This document shows, one piece after another, positions 36,973 to 45,943 of a stretch of DNA of 64,000 nucleotides. The translations under genes were made by a program, and so were the position numbers. Location: NCBI RefSeq assembly GCF_000710775.1, contig NZ_JOJP01000001.1:1118617-1182616 (forward strand), written 5' to 3'. This DNA comes from Endozoicomonas elysicola. GTDB lineage: Bacteria; Pseudomonadota; Gammaproteobacteria; Pseudomonadales; Endozoicomonadaceae. The notes beneath the pieces were generated by a model. It did no database searches. It had not been told where the DNA came from and was given only the letters and a program-made list of their open reading frames with translations. Every line of letters starts with the position of its first letter. Positions within the stretch are counted from its first letter, which is position 1.

Positions 36973-37278
36973 TCATCGTTCAACCGCTGCCAGTGCCTGA
37001 TCGAGCTTACCCAGCAGTTGGTCAATATGTTCCTGAGTATCCATCTTTTCATCTTCATTCTGGCGACGGCTATGCATCAGCTCATAGCTGATGTTAAGGG
37101 CCGCCATCACGGCGATCCGTTCGATACCAACGACTTTGCCTGAAGAGCGGATTTCCTGCATCTTTTCGTTCAGATAGCGTGCAGCTGTGTGCAGTGCGTC
37201 CTGATTATCATGGGGGCAGGCAACACGGTACTCTTTGTCCAAAATATGAACGGATGTGATTGATGCTTTATCCGTCAT
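36973..37278 (-). CDS. zapA: Cell division protein ZapA
   Basis: 101 residues, typical ZapA length. The N-terminal SVHILDKEYRVACPHDNQDALHTAA is the ZapA dimer domain, followed by VGIERIAVMAALNISYELMH and a C-terminal coiled coil (about 60-100). It stabilises FtsZ filaments. GGAG sits eight bases before the ATG. It overlaps the small coiled-coil gene upstream by four bases and precedes 6S RNA. Confidence 0.94.
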   Translation of the reverse strand: MTDKASITSVHILDKEYRVACPHDNQDALHTAARYLNEKMQEIRSSGKVVGIERIAVMAALNISYELMHSRRQNEDEKMDTQEHIDQLLGKLDQALAAVER

Positions 37279-37484
37279 GACTCATGCTCCAGAGACCTGA
37301 GACGCTGAATCATCGCTTCCACTTTATTGCGTGCAACGTCATTTTTCTCCATCAACTTCGCTTTCTCAGCTCTCCAGGACTGCTCCTGCTGCCGAAGTTG
37401 TCTGTTTTCAGTAGTCAGCTTCTGACAAAGGGCAACCAGATAGTTGATTTTCTGGTCGAGGGCGATGAAATCGGATTCTTTCAT
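37275..37484 (-). CDS. TIGR02449-type small coiled-coil protein (ZapB-like)
   Basis: 69 residues, almost entirely coiled coil (LDQKINYLVALCQKLTTENRQLRQQ, then AKLMEKNDVARNKVEAMIQRLRSLE). It matches the small protein found just before zapA in many gammaproteobacteria. AGGGAAG precedes the ATG, and its stop overlaps the zapA start. A structural division accessory is likely from context. Confidence 0.85.
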   Translation of the reverse strand: MKESDFIALDQKINYLVALCQKLTTENRQLRQQEQSWRAEKAKLMEKNDVARNKVEAMIQRLRSLEHES

Positions 37485-37667
37485 AGCTTCCCTGAATGCT
37501 CGGTTATTAGGGTTACTATAGCCTCTGGAGAAATTCAGAACAATGACTTAATTGTTGACAACGTTTTATTTTTAATTCGTCTGGTAATATTTTTTCCAAT
37601 GGGTGCTAATGTCATTAGCAAAAGGCTGTATTGAAATAGTAAAAGGCGTAAAGCAAGAGATATTGTT

Positions 37668-37705
37668 TAAAACAAAATCTCCTGTGAGTCCTTCACAGGA
37701 GATTT
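37668..37705 (-). terminator. Rho-independent terminator
   Basis: AAATCTCCTGTGA and TCACAGGAGATTT form a perfect 13-bp stem with a five-base loop; on the minus strand it is followed by TTGTTTT. It ends the gene at 37819-38628. Confidence 0.85.
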
Positions 37706-37818
37706 AGGTGAATAGTCGGATGTGTACCTACACGGAGTGTAGCATTATATAATGGTCATTTAGTATAAAACTAAATCAAGCTTATTGCTGTTGTAGAGTC
37801 TGAAACGCCTTCTATTTA

Positions 37819-38628
37819 TTAGGTTGTGACTGATACTTCAGTATCTTTATCTCCTGCAATAACAACTTTCTCAGGGATACTGGTTGTGGGATCAGTGCTC
37901 GTCTCGGGTTTCATGTCTCCTTCCTGATAGGGCATGTATCCTGATACTCCTGAATCACTAGTTTCATGTTTTGTACTTCCCGGAGTGCTCGGTGGAATAG
38001 GGTGTTCACCAGAGGCGGTACTGGATTTCGTGGCACCTGTATCACCCAGCTCTTTATCGATCATTGGGGTTTCTTCATCCGCAGCTTTTGAACTCATGTC
38101 TTTTAATTCTCTATCTATAGGCGGCTCATCAGCTGGCTCGGTAGGAATTGGTTGCTGTTCTGACGGGCATAGCTTTTCTCTGTTTTGCCATGCACAATAA
38201 GCTGTAAGCGGTATACCTATTACTCCAGCAGCAACTCCAACAACGGTAAGGCCAGTTTTCCAGCCGGGCCAACCACTTTCACGGCTACCTCCTTCATCAG
38301 GTATGATAGGTTCTGAGCCATTTGCTCCCATCGTACCATTTACCCCACCTGGATTATCCGTTGCGTTTGCCATTGCAAATGCTGTTTGGGAAAGATAAAT
38401 TGTTCCTGTGGCCACTATTTCCACTTTCTCTGTAAATGAAAAGGAACTGGGTGAGGGGATTGCGGAAGCCAAATTGGAAAAAGCCGATTTTATGCCATTC
38501 ATAGCCTTTACGGTGTAACCATTGCTACTTGCATTGTTCTGCTGTTGGGCATTTTGGTTCACGCCCGGGTTTGCACCTATATGATCAGCGTTGTGTTGGT
38601 GAAATACATGTCCTAGAGCTTGAAGCAT
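37819..38628 (-). CDS. Unrecognised protein with one membrane segment
   Basis: 269 residues, no known family. The N-terminal 100 residues are rich in Asn, Ser, Ala and Gln (NQNAQQQNNASSN), with moderately hydrophobic helices. One strong transmembrane segment follows (GLTVVGVAAGVIGIPLTAYCAW, about 125-146), then a disordered tail rich in Pro, Thr, Glu and Asp with the repeated phrase P-x-I-D-[RK]-E-L (PPIDRELKD, PMIDKELGD). No signal peptide. It sits in an AT-rich insertion between zapA and ygfB, and looks like an acquired host-interaction gene. Confidence 0.75.
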   Translation of the reverse strand: MLQALGHVFHQHNADHIGANPGVNQNAQQQNNASSNGYTVKAMNGIKSAFSNLASAIPSPSSFSFTEKVEIVATGTIYLSQTAFAMANATDNPGGVNGTMGANGSEPIIPDEGGSRESGWPGWKTGLTVVGVAAGVIGIPLTAYCAWQNREKLCPSEQQPIPTEPADEPPIDRELKDMSSKAADEETPMIDKELGDTGATKSSTASGEHPIPPSTPGSTKHETSDSGVSGYMPYQEGDMKPETSTDPTTSIPEKVVIAGDKDTEVSVTT

Positions 38629-38639
38629 TATTTAGTTAT

Positions 38640-38960
38640 CCATTTTAAGTTAGTAAAAAAAACAGGTTTTAGAAGAATGTTATGCCTAATTAGATGGTTT
38701 TTTATTTGCCACTAAAAAAATGATGCTGCTGGGAAATGTAGTCATTATATTTTTTATTTTAAATATTGTTTTTTCATTGAATTAAGTTTTTCTTGAATGG
38801 TTTTTGTTTAAATTAATGGTCAGTATTTTGATAAGACTGTTTTGCTTTTTAACTTATTAGTTAGGTTTTAATGGGTGTTTTTTATGGATTGAATTTTGAA
38901 TACTAGTGACTGTTGTTGTGAAATAAATGAGGTGTCTATAATATTTTCTTCTGGCTATCT
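38640..38960. other. Very AT-rich intergenic stretch
   Basis: About 320 bases, strikingly AT-rich compared with the flanking core genes, and without a coding pattern. It likely holds the promoter of the minus-strand gene ending at 37819. Suggestive of acquired DNA. Confidence 0.5.
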
Positions 38961-38964
38961 TTTT

Positions 38965-38990
38965 AAAAGAAAGGCCATACTCCATGGCCG
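38965..38990 (-). terminator. Rho-independent terminator of the methyltransferase gene
   Basis: GGCCAT and ATGGCC form a stem around a five-base loop; on the minus strand TTTCTTTT follows. It lies 30 bases after the methyltransferase stop. Confidence 0.75.
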
Positions 38991-39019
38991 TTTCAATTAT
39001 GGACTAGGAAAACAGTCGT

Positions 39020-39787
39020 TCACTCAGGTTTTTTGGCAATAATACGAACCTGATCCCGATCACCATGGCTCCACACCGGGAAATGAGAGGCTTCCCCCTG
39101 TTCACAGACTTCAATAATAAAACCAACATTTTTCATTAATTCACCCAGTTGGTCTGAAATGAAAAAACAGAAATCTCTTCCTGGGATATTAATATCGTGG
39201 GCTGCCAGAACCGGGTCGGTGATTTCCGGACAATTGAAATCTTCAGCCGCCTGTGCAAGAAGGCTAAGATAATCCCGTTGACCTGAAATTGTCGATGGTG
39301 ATTTTTTGAAATCTTTGCGAATTTGTTCACTGATGCCTGTACATTTCAATACATCTACATCGCAAGAACAGCACGTCAGTAGCAGGGTACCTCCCGGTTC
39401 CAAAATTCTGTAGAGCCCATTGATTGACGGAATAACTTCTTCGTTTCCAAGAAAATGAAAAACTTCAGCGCAAAGAATTCCGCAGAAGGAATTATCTTCA
39501 AAAGGAATATTGTCGGGAAGTTTTGCAGCACTGCAAGTAACCGCTTCCTGCTGAGCCACCGGCAGGTCATTTAGCCAATCGGTCAGGTCGGGTTTATTCA
39601 TGTCAGTGGCCATAACCTTGGCACCATGCATCAGAGCCGCATGGGTATTGACCCCATGGCCACACCCTATATCCAGAAGCGGCTTGTCACCTTTCCAGCT
39701 ACTAAGCCAGTAATCTTGGTAGATAACGGGAGTGTTAAAAGTAAAGCCTACACCCAATTGATTCTTTTCGTACAAGCTCTCTGGCAT
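39020..39787 (-). CDS. Class I SAM-dependent methyltransferase
   Basis: 255 residues. Motif I is LLDIGCGHGVNTHAAL (about 36-51), motif II KVMATDMN, and the later ILCAEVFHFLGN and LEPGGTLLLTCCSC correspond to motifs of the Methyltransf_11-like fold. The target is unknown. It is divergent from ygfB and lies with the unrecognised membrane-segment gene in the interval that separates zapA from ygfB. Confidence 0.85.
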   Translation of the reverse strand: MPESLYEKNQLGVGFTFNTPVIYQDYWLSSWKGDKPLLDIGCGHGVNTHAALMHGAKVMATDMNKPDLTDWLNDLPVAQQEAVTCSAAKLPDNIPFEDNSFCGILCAEVFHFLGNEEVIPSINGLYRILEPGGTLLLTCCSCDVDVLKCTGISEQIRKDFKKSPSTISGQRDYLSLLAQAAEDFNCPEITDPVLAAHDINIPGRDFCFFISDQLGELMKNVGFIIEVCEQGEASHFPVWSHGDRDQVRIIAKKPE

Positions 39788-39892
39788 GGGAGGATTCCTG
39801 TTAATTGGATTTGTATCATAGACACTTATTTGTTCAAGAAGTTTGTCTGGGAAGTCTGTTAGAATCTTCCTAAGTTTAAATCAGGAATGTTG

Positions 39893-40522
39893 ATGACAAT
39901 GACCTTCTCTTCTCAGTCAGGCGATATACCGGCAGCTGTATCCTTCGATGAACTTTCTAACCGGGTGGCAGACCAGGGTGGTCTTAGTCATCCATCTGAA
40001 ATTCATGGTTATTTATGCGGCCTGTTGTCAGCGGGAAGCCAGCCGGATGTTCAGAAGTGGCTGAAGCAGCTCGCAGAACAAATGGGCGATAAATCGTTTG
40101 ATGAATCAACAGGGCAGTTATTAAGTCAATTATTTTTGCATACTCTGAATGAGCTTGAGTCTGGCAGCCTGGCCGCAACCATGCTACTTCCAGATGATGA
40201 CGAGGCATTGGGGCTCAGGACTGAGTCATTGGGTTTATGGTGTCAGTCATTTATCTCGGGTTTTGGCCAGGGGCTGGAGAACCGGCAGGTCAGTGAAATG
40301 GTGGAAGAAGTACTCCGTGATTTTGCTGAGATCAGCTTGATTGAAACGGCTGAAGAGAATGAAGAATCTGAAAAGCTGTATATAGAAGTCGCTGAATTTG
40401 TGCGCCTGGCCTGGTTGAATGTATATGCAGAAGTGTGTCAGCCCGAGCCTCAGGATGATAAAGGCTCTTCCAGTAATTTGGAGGGGGCAGGTAAAAGTGA
40501 ATCATCCCAAACACTTCATTAA
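39893..40522 (+). CDS. ygfB: UPF0149 family protein YgfB
   Basis: About 209 residues. The family pattern is visible: GLSHPSEIHGYLCGLLSAG near the start, ALGLRTESLGLWCQSFISGFG in the middle and a C-terminal helical region (ESEKLYIEVAEFVRLAWLNVYAE). The ATG at 39893 is best spaced from AGGA; ATGs six bases either side are possible. It heads the ubiH-ubiI group as in other gammaproteobacteria, although the usual pepP between ygfB and ubiH is missing here. Confidence 0.9.
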   Translation: MTMTFSSQSGDIPAAVSFDELSNRVADQGGLSHPSEIHGYLCGLLSAGSQPDVQKWLKQLAEQMGDKSFDESTGQLLSQLFLHTLNELESGSLAATMLLPDDDEALGLRTESLGLWCQSFISGFGQGLENRQVSEMVEEVLRDFAEISLIETAEENEESEKLYIEVAEFVRLAWLNVYAEVCQPEPQDDKGSSSNLEGAGKSESSQTLH

Positions 40523-40569
40523 GGTGATTTAACGTATAGTTCCAGCTGCGTATAAATGGTGACTGAGGC

Positions 40570-41796
40570 ATGGATAATTCTGCAGATAGTATGGACTTCG
40601 ATGTTCTGATTATTGGTGCTGGACTGGTGGGTGCCAGCTTGGCCTGTACCTTGGAAAAGGTGGTGATGGATCAGGGGTTAAGGCTGGCTCTTGTGGAAAC
40701 CCATGATCTGAGTCAGCCAAGAGATATTCCTCCGAGCTTTGATGCCCGTGCCTCTGCCCTGTCATGGGGAACCTGTTGTACCTATGAACAGCTTGGGTTA
40801 TGGCCAGACCTTATTGGTCAGGCTGCAGCGATTACCGATGTTCATATTTCTGATAAAGGCAGCTTCGGGGGGGCCCGCTTGCGAGCCTTTGACGAAGGTG
40901 TTCCTGCGCTGGGATATGTCGTCAAGAATAATGTGTTGGGCGATGTTCTTTTGAATCGGTTGAGAGGTTTCCAGAAGCGGGGGGCTATGACGATATTCAG
41001 CCCGGACAAAGTGGAAAGCTTGAGTCCTGTTACGGGGGGGATGAAGGTTCAGTTGGGGAATTCAGCGGTGTCAGCATCACTGGTTGTGCTTGCTGATGGC
41101 GGTCGGTCAGGTTTGATGGATCAGCTGGGAATTGGCTTTGAGCAGCGTGATTACCATCAGCATGGAGTGATAGCCAATATTGCTCTTGATCGTCCTCACA
41201 ATGGTATGGCCTGGGAACGCTTTGCCGGTAAAGGTCCGATGGCACTCCTGCCCTTAACGGCTGACAGCCAGTTTGAACATCAAATGGGGTTGGTGTGGAC
41301 GGTGCCGGATGAAGAAATTGACCACATTGATAGCCTTGCGGACGATTATTTTCTGGCATTACTGCAAAAGCGATTTGGCTATCGGGCCGGGCGCTTTCTG
41401 GCAGTGGGTAAGCGGGACCGGTACCCACTAACCATGCGAATAGCCAAAGAGCAGGTAAGACCGGGACTGGTTATCCTGGGTAATGCTGCCCATGCAATAC
41501 ACCCAGTAGCAGGTCAGGGTTATAACCTCTCTATCCGTGATACCGTCGCACTGGCAGACAATATCTCGATTTCCCTTGAAAGAAAGATTCCAGTAGGAGA
41601 CCTTGGCCGATTACAGGAATATTGGCAGCAGCAGCTGAGCGATCAGAGTGTAACCAGTCGTTTTTGTGATGGTCTGGTAAACCTCTTCTCTCGTACCGAC
41701 AGTATGTCGACTCTGGCTCGTAACCTGGGTCTGGTGACGTTTGACTATTGTCACCCGGTAAAATCAAGGTTTACCCGTAAGGCAATGGGGCTATAA
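40570..41796 (+). CDS. ubiH: 2-octaprenyl-6-methoxyphenol hydroxylase UbiH
   Basis: 408 residues of the UbiH/COQ6 flavin monooxygenase family. The FAD-binding GxGxxG is IIGAGLVGASLA (about 14-25), the middle DG motif is VLADGGRSGLMDQLG and the second FAD motif is LVILGNAAHAIHPVAGQGYNLSIRD. Length and order (ygfB-ubiH-ubiI) support UbiH. It hydroxylates the ring in aerobic ubiquinone synthesis at the inner membrane. Gap to ygfB is 47 bases. Confidence 0.92.
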   Translation: MDNSADSMDFDVLIIGAGLVGASLACTLEKVVMDQGLRLALVETHDLSQPRDIPPSFDARASALSWGTCCTYEQLGLWPDLIGQAAAITDVHISDKGSFGGARLRAFDEGVPALGYVVKNNVLGDVLLNRLRGFQKRGAMTIFSPDKVESLSPVTGGMKVQLGNSAVSASLVVLADGGRSGLMDQLGIGFEQRDYHQHGVIANIALDRPHNGMAWERFAGKGPMALLPLTADSQFEHQMGLVWTVPDEEIDHIDSLADDYFLALLQKRFGYRAGRFLAVGKRDRYPLTMRIAKEQVRPGLVILGNAAHAIHPVAGQGYNLSIRDTVALADNISISLERKIPVGDLGRLQEYWQQQLSDQSVTSRFCDGLVNLFSRTDSMSTLARNLGLVTFDYCHPVKSRFTRKAMGL

Positions 41797-41849
41797 AACA
41801 GCCATGAGCGGAAAGAGCCGCTCACGAACCTGGTAGATAGGGATCAGAA

Positions 41850-43067
41850 ATGCAGACAATTGACGTCATTATTGTCGGTGGAGGTATGGTGGGAGCCTCT
41901 CTGGCTCTGGCTCTTGATCGATCTGGTATGCAGGTGGTACTGGTTGAGCAGCAGACGTTGCAGGCTCGTCCGTTCTCAATGCAGGATCCATGGCAGCCGA
42001 GAGTCAGTGCTTTGACTGAGGCATCGGTAAAGCTGTTCAAATACCTGGGTGTCTGGGAGGGCATGATAGCTCAGCGTGTGTGTCCATATTCTCATATGAC
42101 CGTCTGGGACGGTGAGGGGACAGGGCAAGTTGAGTTTGACTCCAAATCTCTGCCGCAAAAAAATCTTGGCTACATTGTTGAAAATGACGTTATTCGAAAT
42201 GCTCTTTTACAAGAGCTGGCCGGTTCGACCGTTCAATGCTTTGATGAACAGTCTCAGCTTGAATACAAGCTTACCGGTCAAGGAGGAGAAGTCATTCTCC
42301 AACGTGGTGAAGTGCTTCATGCCCCTCTTCTAGTGGCTGCTGATGGAGCGGGTTCACGTTTACGACAATTGTCCGGCATTCCATCGAATCAGAAAGATTA
42401 TAGTCACCACGCTCTGGTAACGACAGTTGAGACCGAGCTCTGTCATCATCATACGGCACGGCAGGTTTTTCTGGACTCTGGTCCATTGGCATTTCTACCT
42501 CTTCAGGGGCGGGATGGACTGCACTATTGCTCTATTGTCTGGTCTCTTCTGCCAGCAGAGGCAGATCGAATAGAGGCCCTGAGTGACGAGGCTTTTTGCC
42601 ACGAGCTGCAGAGAGCTTTTGAAAGTCGGGCTGGACAAATCCTGAAGGCTGACAAGCGGTTCCGGTTTCCCCTGCGTCAGCTTCACGCCCGCCAATACCA
42701 CCGTCAAGGTGTTGTTCTGGTTGGTGATGCGGCACATACCATTCACCCTCTGGCTGGACAGGGGGTTAACCTGGGCTTTATGGATGTCGCTGTGCTTACT
42801 GAAGAGCTGGTAAGAGCTAACGGTCGGGAAGATGACTTTTGGGCATCTTATATCCTTGACCGGTATCAGCGTCGTCGCAGAGGTCATAACTCGTCTATGA
42901 TGGCTGCTATGACCGGGTTTCAGAACCTGTTTGGTGCCAATGACCTTAATATACGATGGATGAGAAATGCCGGTCTGAAATTGACCAATCGGTTACCCTT
43001 GATTAAGGATATGATGGTTGAGCATGCGGCTGGATTATCAGTCGATATTCCTGAGTTTATTCGTTAA
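41850..43067 (+). CDS. ubiI: UbiI/VisC-like FAD-dependent monooxygenase
   Basis: 405 residues, paralogous to UbiH next to it: IVGGGMVGASLALAL (about 8-22), AADGAGSRLRQLSGI and VVLVGDAAHTIHPLAGQGVNLGFMD. The RVSALTEASVKLFKYLGVW segment and the C-terminal RRRRGHNSSMMAAMTGFQNLF are typical of UbiI/VisC, which hydroxylates C5 of the ubiquinone ring. UbiF is an alternative because the subfamilies are close; gene order favours UbiI. Confidence 0.85.
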   Translation: MQTIDVIIVGGGMVGASLALALDRSGMQVVLVEQQTLQARPFSMQDPWQPRVSALTEASVKLFKYLGVWEGMIAQRVCPYSHMTVWDGEGTGQVEFDSKSLPQKNLGYIVENDVIRNALLQELAGSTVQCFDEQSQLEYKLTGQGGEVILQRGEVLHAPLLVAADGAGSRLRQLSGIPSNQKDYSHHALVTTVETELCHHHTARQVFLDSGPLAFLPLQGRDGLHYCSIVWSLLPAEADRIEALSDEAFCHELQRAFESRAGQILKADKRFRFPLRQLHARQYHRQGVVLVGDAAHTIHPLAGQGVNLGFMDVAVLTEELVRANGREDDFWASYILDRYQRRRRGHNSSMMAAMTGFQNLFGANDLNIRWMRNAGLKLTNRLPLIKDMMVEHAAGLSVDIPEFIR

Positions 43068-43134
43068 TTCTACAACCAGCCCTTCAATTTTTTTCTATCC
43101 TGACTGCTGGATGTGATTATCAAGCAGGCAGGAT

Positions 43135-44436
43135 ATGAAACTTCAGACTCTTCTTGGGCACTGTCTAAAAAAGGTTATGGCTTTTGACTATTGTAATAAC
43201 TCTCTCAAGTCATACCTTATGCATGGCAGGACAAGTGGCTGTTTCCACATTTGCAGTCTACCCGAGTCTGGCTTTAAAAAGTTATTTCTGATCTTTCACA
43301 CCGTATTTGCTATGTGTTTCCTGTCTGTTGGTGTTGATGCAACTGGTATCGGGTTTGAAATGGAAACACCTGCTGACTACCTGATCAGCCTTGTCAGACA
43401 CGGTGATCGCTCTCCAAGGGACCTCGGGGATATGGCTCAATACTGGCCAATGGGCCCAGGACAATTAACCGCAGGAGGGCTTGAGCAGGAGTATCTATTG
43501 GGAAAGAAAATCCGACAGCATTATTTCTCTGAATCGCTACCAGATTCCTGGTCGCCCAAAATCAGCCAGCATTATGCCAAAGGTCTGGATCGCACGATTC
43601 AAAGTGCCAGTGCTCTGCTTCAGGGTGTTTATCCGGGGCAGCCCAGAAATACTGGCTTGCCAGGAGGAATTCAAGTGCCTCCGGTTTATGCCTCTCCTCT
43701 GGCCAGTGATGATTTGTTTTCTGCACAACGGTTATGTCCGGGGTATTTGCACCGGGTGCAGGCTCTTGAGAAAAGTGCTGATTGGTTAAGGAAAAAAGAG
43801 CAATACCGTGACCAGCTGTCTTCCTGGTTTGAACTTAGCGAAGGCAGTGGCGCTGGAGACCTTTATTCGCTAATTCCTCTAATTGATCAAATTTCCATAC
43901 ATCGGATGCACCGTCGGCCCATGCCAAAAGGCATCACAATTCAGGAGGCTATTGAGCTGGAGGAATTGCTGAATTGGGTGGTCAGTCGAATTATTGCCAA
44001 TTATGAGATTGCCCAGTTGATTGGTGCTCCTTTGGCAAAAGCCATGATCAGAGATTTTAAACGTGTACAACAGTGCCTGGAAGATAAGGGGAGTTGTAAT
44101 TCCTGCCAGCGATGGACTCTCTACTCAGCCAGCGATAGTAATTTGCTGGCAATTATGACGATGCTGGGAGCACCTTCAGATAGAATCGTTGATTATGCCA
44201 CCCATTTTGGTGTCCAGCTGAATTGGAATGAGGGACGGCCTGAAATAGCGCTCTCACTCAATCATGAGCCTTTTTCGGTTCCCGGCTGTGTTGGGCACTG
44301 TTCGCTGGACCAGTGGCTGGTGCTTCTTGAGCAGTCATTACCTGATGACTGGGACTACCTTTGTGCAAGGGATAGAGGTGGGTTTGCACCGTACCCTGAA
44401 CCTTATGTGCCTTCAGGAAGTGTGGCCAGTCGTTAG
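43135..44436 (+). CDS. Histidine acid phosphatase family protein, exported
   Basis: 433 residues. The catalytic RHGxRxP is present as VRHGDRSP (R88, H89, R92, P94), with the downstream arginine in LDRTIQSASALLQG. The second motif, normally HD in YSAHDT, reads YSASDSN (near residue 331), so the histidine is Ser while the proton-donor aspartate is kept. A hydrophobic segment at about 48-68 fits a signal peptide behind an unusually long N-terminus, so the true start may be further in. Likely a periplasmic or secreted phosphomonoesterase or phytase-like enzyme. Confidence 0.82.
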   Translation: MKLQTLLGHCLKKVMAFDYCNNSLKSYLMHGRTSGCFHICSLPESGFKKLFLIFHTVFAMCFLSVGVDATGIGFEMETPADYLISLVRHGDRSPRDLGDMAQYWPMGPGQLTAGGLEQEYLLGKKIRQHYFSESLPDSWSPKISQHYAKGLDRTIQSASALLQGVYPGQPRNTGLPGGIQVPPVYASPLASDDLFSAQRLCPGYLHRVQALEKSADWLRKKEQYRDQLSSWFELSEGSGAGDLYSLIPLIDQISIHRMHRRPMPKGITIQEAIELEELLNWVVSRIIANYEIAQLIGAPLAKAMIRDFKRVQQCLEDKGSCNSCQRWTLYSASDSNLLAIMTMLGAPSDRIVDYATHFGVQLNWNEGRPEIALSLNHEPFSVPGCVGHCSLDQWLVLLEQSLPDDWDYLCARDRGGFAPYPEPYVPSGSVASR

Positions 44437-44729
44437 TGTACGATGGTTTTATTAATGGTTTGAAACTGTTCTGTTCACACTACTCTATCTGCTGGTAACT
44501 CTTCTAATTATTACTAAATATTTGATGGTTTATGTATATGTGCTCACCAAACTGATGGTGATTATATTATGTATGAAATAAATACTTGGAAACCATATGC
44601 TTTGAAAGTCTATTAATTAATTCAAGCCATTCCTGCCGGAACCTGAAAAAAAACTGAACTATATTTATTCCGTCCCGTCAAAACTGTACTGAATAACAAG
44701 TTCATCAGTTTCTGGAAAGGAGGAATTAA
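44437..44729. other. AT-rich intergenic region
   Basis: About 290 bases between the phosphatase and lipoprotein genes. No gene, repeat or clear hairpin recognised. The strong GGAGGA site at its end belongs to the next gene. Confidence 0.4.
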
Positions 44730-45542
44730 ATGCGGAAGTATTTTCTGGCGGCAGTATTGCCAGTGTTTGCCATCTTGATCATGCTGCAGGGCTGTAATAA
44801 AGCACCTGAATGCCCAGAGGTCACAACGGTTGTTTATGAAGACATATCCAGCGCGGATAAAGGGGCTGAATCCTATACCTGTAACAATATTGGCAAAACA
44901 AGCGTTTTGGAGCAGACTTGGTGTGAAGCGAAAGAGCAGTCTGAAAAGCGAGGCCTGTTCCCCGGCTCTGATGATTTTTTGGCTTATCTCAAAGGGTTCC
45001 GTGAAGGCTATGCCCAAGCGAGTCAGGCTGAAGATAGCCGGTTAAGTCTTTTTGATATCAATGGCCAGTCTGAGCTGCCCTATGATATGGGCTATCGTGA
45101 TGGCTATGTTGCCATTTCAAATGCCATGGGGGTATTTGATTACAACTGTGGTTCTGCTGATTTGGCCAGTGAATACAAGGATCGCTGGTGTGAAGCAGCT
45201 GATGCTTACCGTTCCAGTGGGGCAGGCAGTGAAAGCAATCCTTTTGTTAAGGGGCGCTTTATTGATGGGTATATGACTGGCGGTCGTGTTGCTTTGACAG
45301 TACCCACTTCTATGGAAGCATTTTTTGGCGGTGAAAACCCTGAAGGTAAACAGCCTGCGATCGTTCAGCCATCGGGAGAACTAAAAAATACGGAACTTGC
45401 GTTTTATCGGGGGTTTGATGTCGGCTATAAGGCTATGATTGACAGTATTCGAGAGTCTATTAACCAGGTTATGCAGCAAATGCAGATCCCAAACAATATG
45501 GATTTTCCTGAAGGGATGATGCCTCCACCTCCGGGGCAATAA
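44730..45542 (+). CDS. Unrecognised lipoprotein with GFxxGY repeats
   Basis: 270 residues. Lipobox LQGC places the lipid-modified cysteine at 22. The mature part repeats a GFxxGYxxA-type motif four times (GFREGYAQA, GYRDGYVAI, RFIDGYMTG, GFDVGYKAM), and a WCEA motif twice (QTWCEAKEQ, DRWCEAADA), so it may be an internal duplication. Paired cysteines suggest disulfides. An AAAGGAGGA ribosome site precedes the ATG. The tail is Met/Pro-rich. No family recognised; outer-membrane or periplasmic location expected. Confidence 0.82.
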   Translation: MRKYFLAAVLPVFAILIMLQGCNKAPECPEVTTVVYEDISSADKGAESYTCNNIGKTSVLEQTWCEAKEQSEKRGLFPGSDDFLAYLKGFREGYAQASQAEDSRLSLFDINGQSELPYDMGYRDGYVAISNAMGVFDYNCGSADLASEYKDRWCEAADAYRSSGAGSESNPFVKGRFIDGYMTGGRVALTVPTSMEAFFGGENPEGKQPAIVQPSGELKNTELAFYRGFDVGYKAMIDSIRESINQVMQQMQIPNNMDFPEGMMPPPPGQ

Positions 45543-45943
45543 TAGGTTCATATATTCTGGCTGTAACGGACTTCAGCCATTCTCGGGTGCCTGCTATACA
45601 CAGGCATTCGGTTCTACACTGATCCAACCGCTTCCTTTTTCTATTGTGCCCCTCTGCTATGAGTTTCTACTATCAAACAGGTGCCCACTTGCTTGCGTGC
45701 AGGCTCCTAGGGACTTGACGTTTCGAGCCTCAGTGGCTGGGAAAAACGCTAACAGACCCTAAGCTGATTAACTGGAAACGTATTTTTGTATCTAGAAGTC
45801 GTCTGTTTATTGATTTCAGTACAGTTGGTGAGAAATTTGCCTAGTGTAAAATCCCCGTCATTTTTACAGTGAATAACACTCTGATTAATCGATAAGCTCC
45901 ATCGCAGATGGAGTGGCTCAATGGTCAGGGTTAGAGAAAGATT
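45543..45943. other. Intergenic region
   Basis: About 400 bases with no recognised gene. A small hairpin (CTCCATC gca GATGGAG) lies at 45897-45913, just before the ribosome binding site of the next gene. Confidence 0.4.

Noticed and set aside
45543..45943. Possible tRNA or small RNA in a GC-richer gap
   Set aside because: No cloverleaf or known RNA pattern found; only one short hairpin just before a ribosome site.
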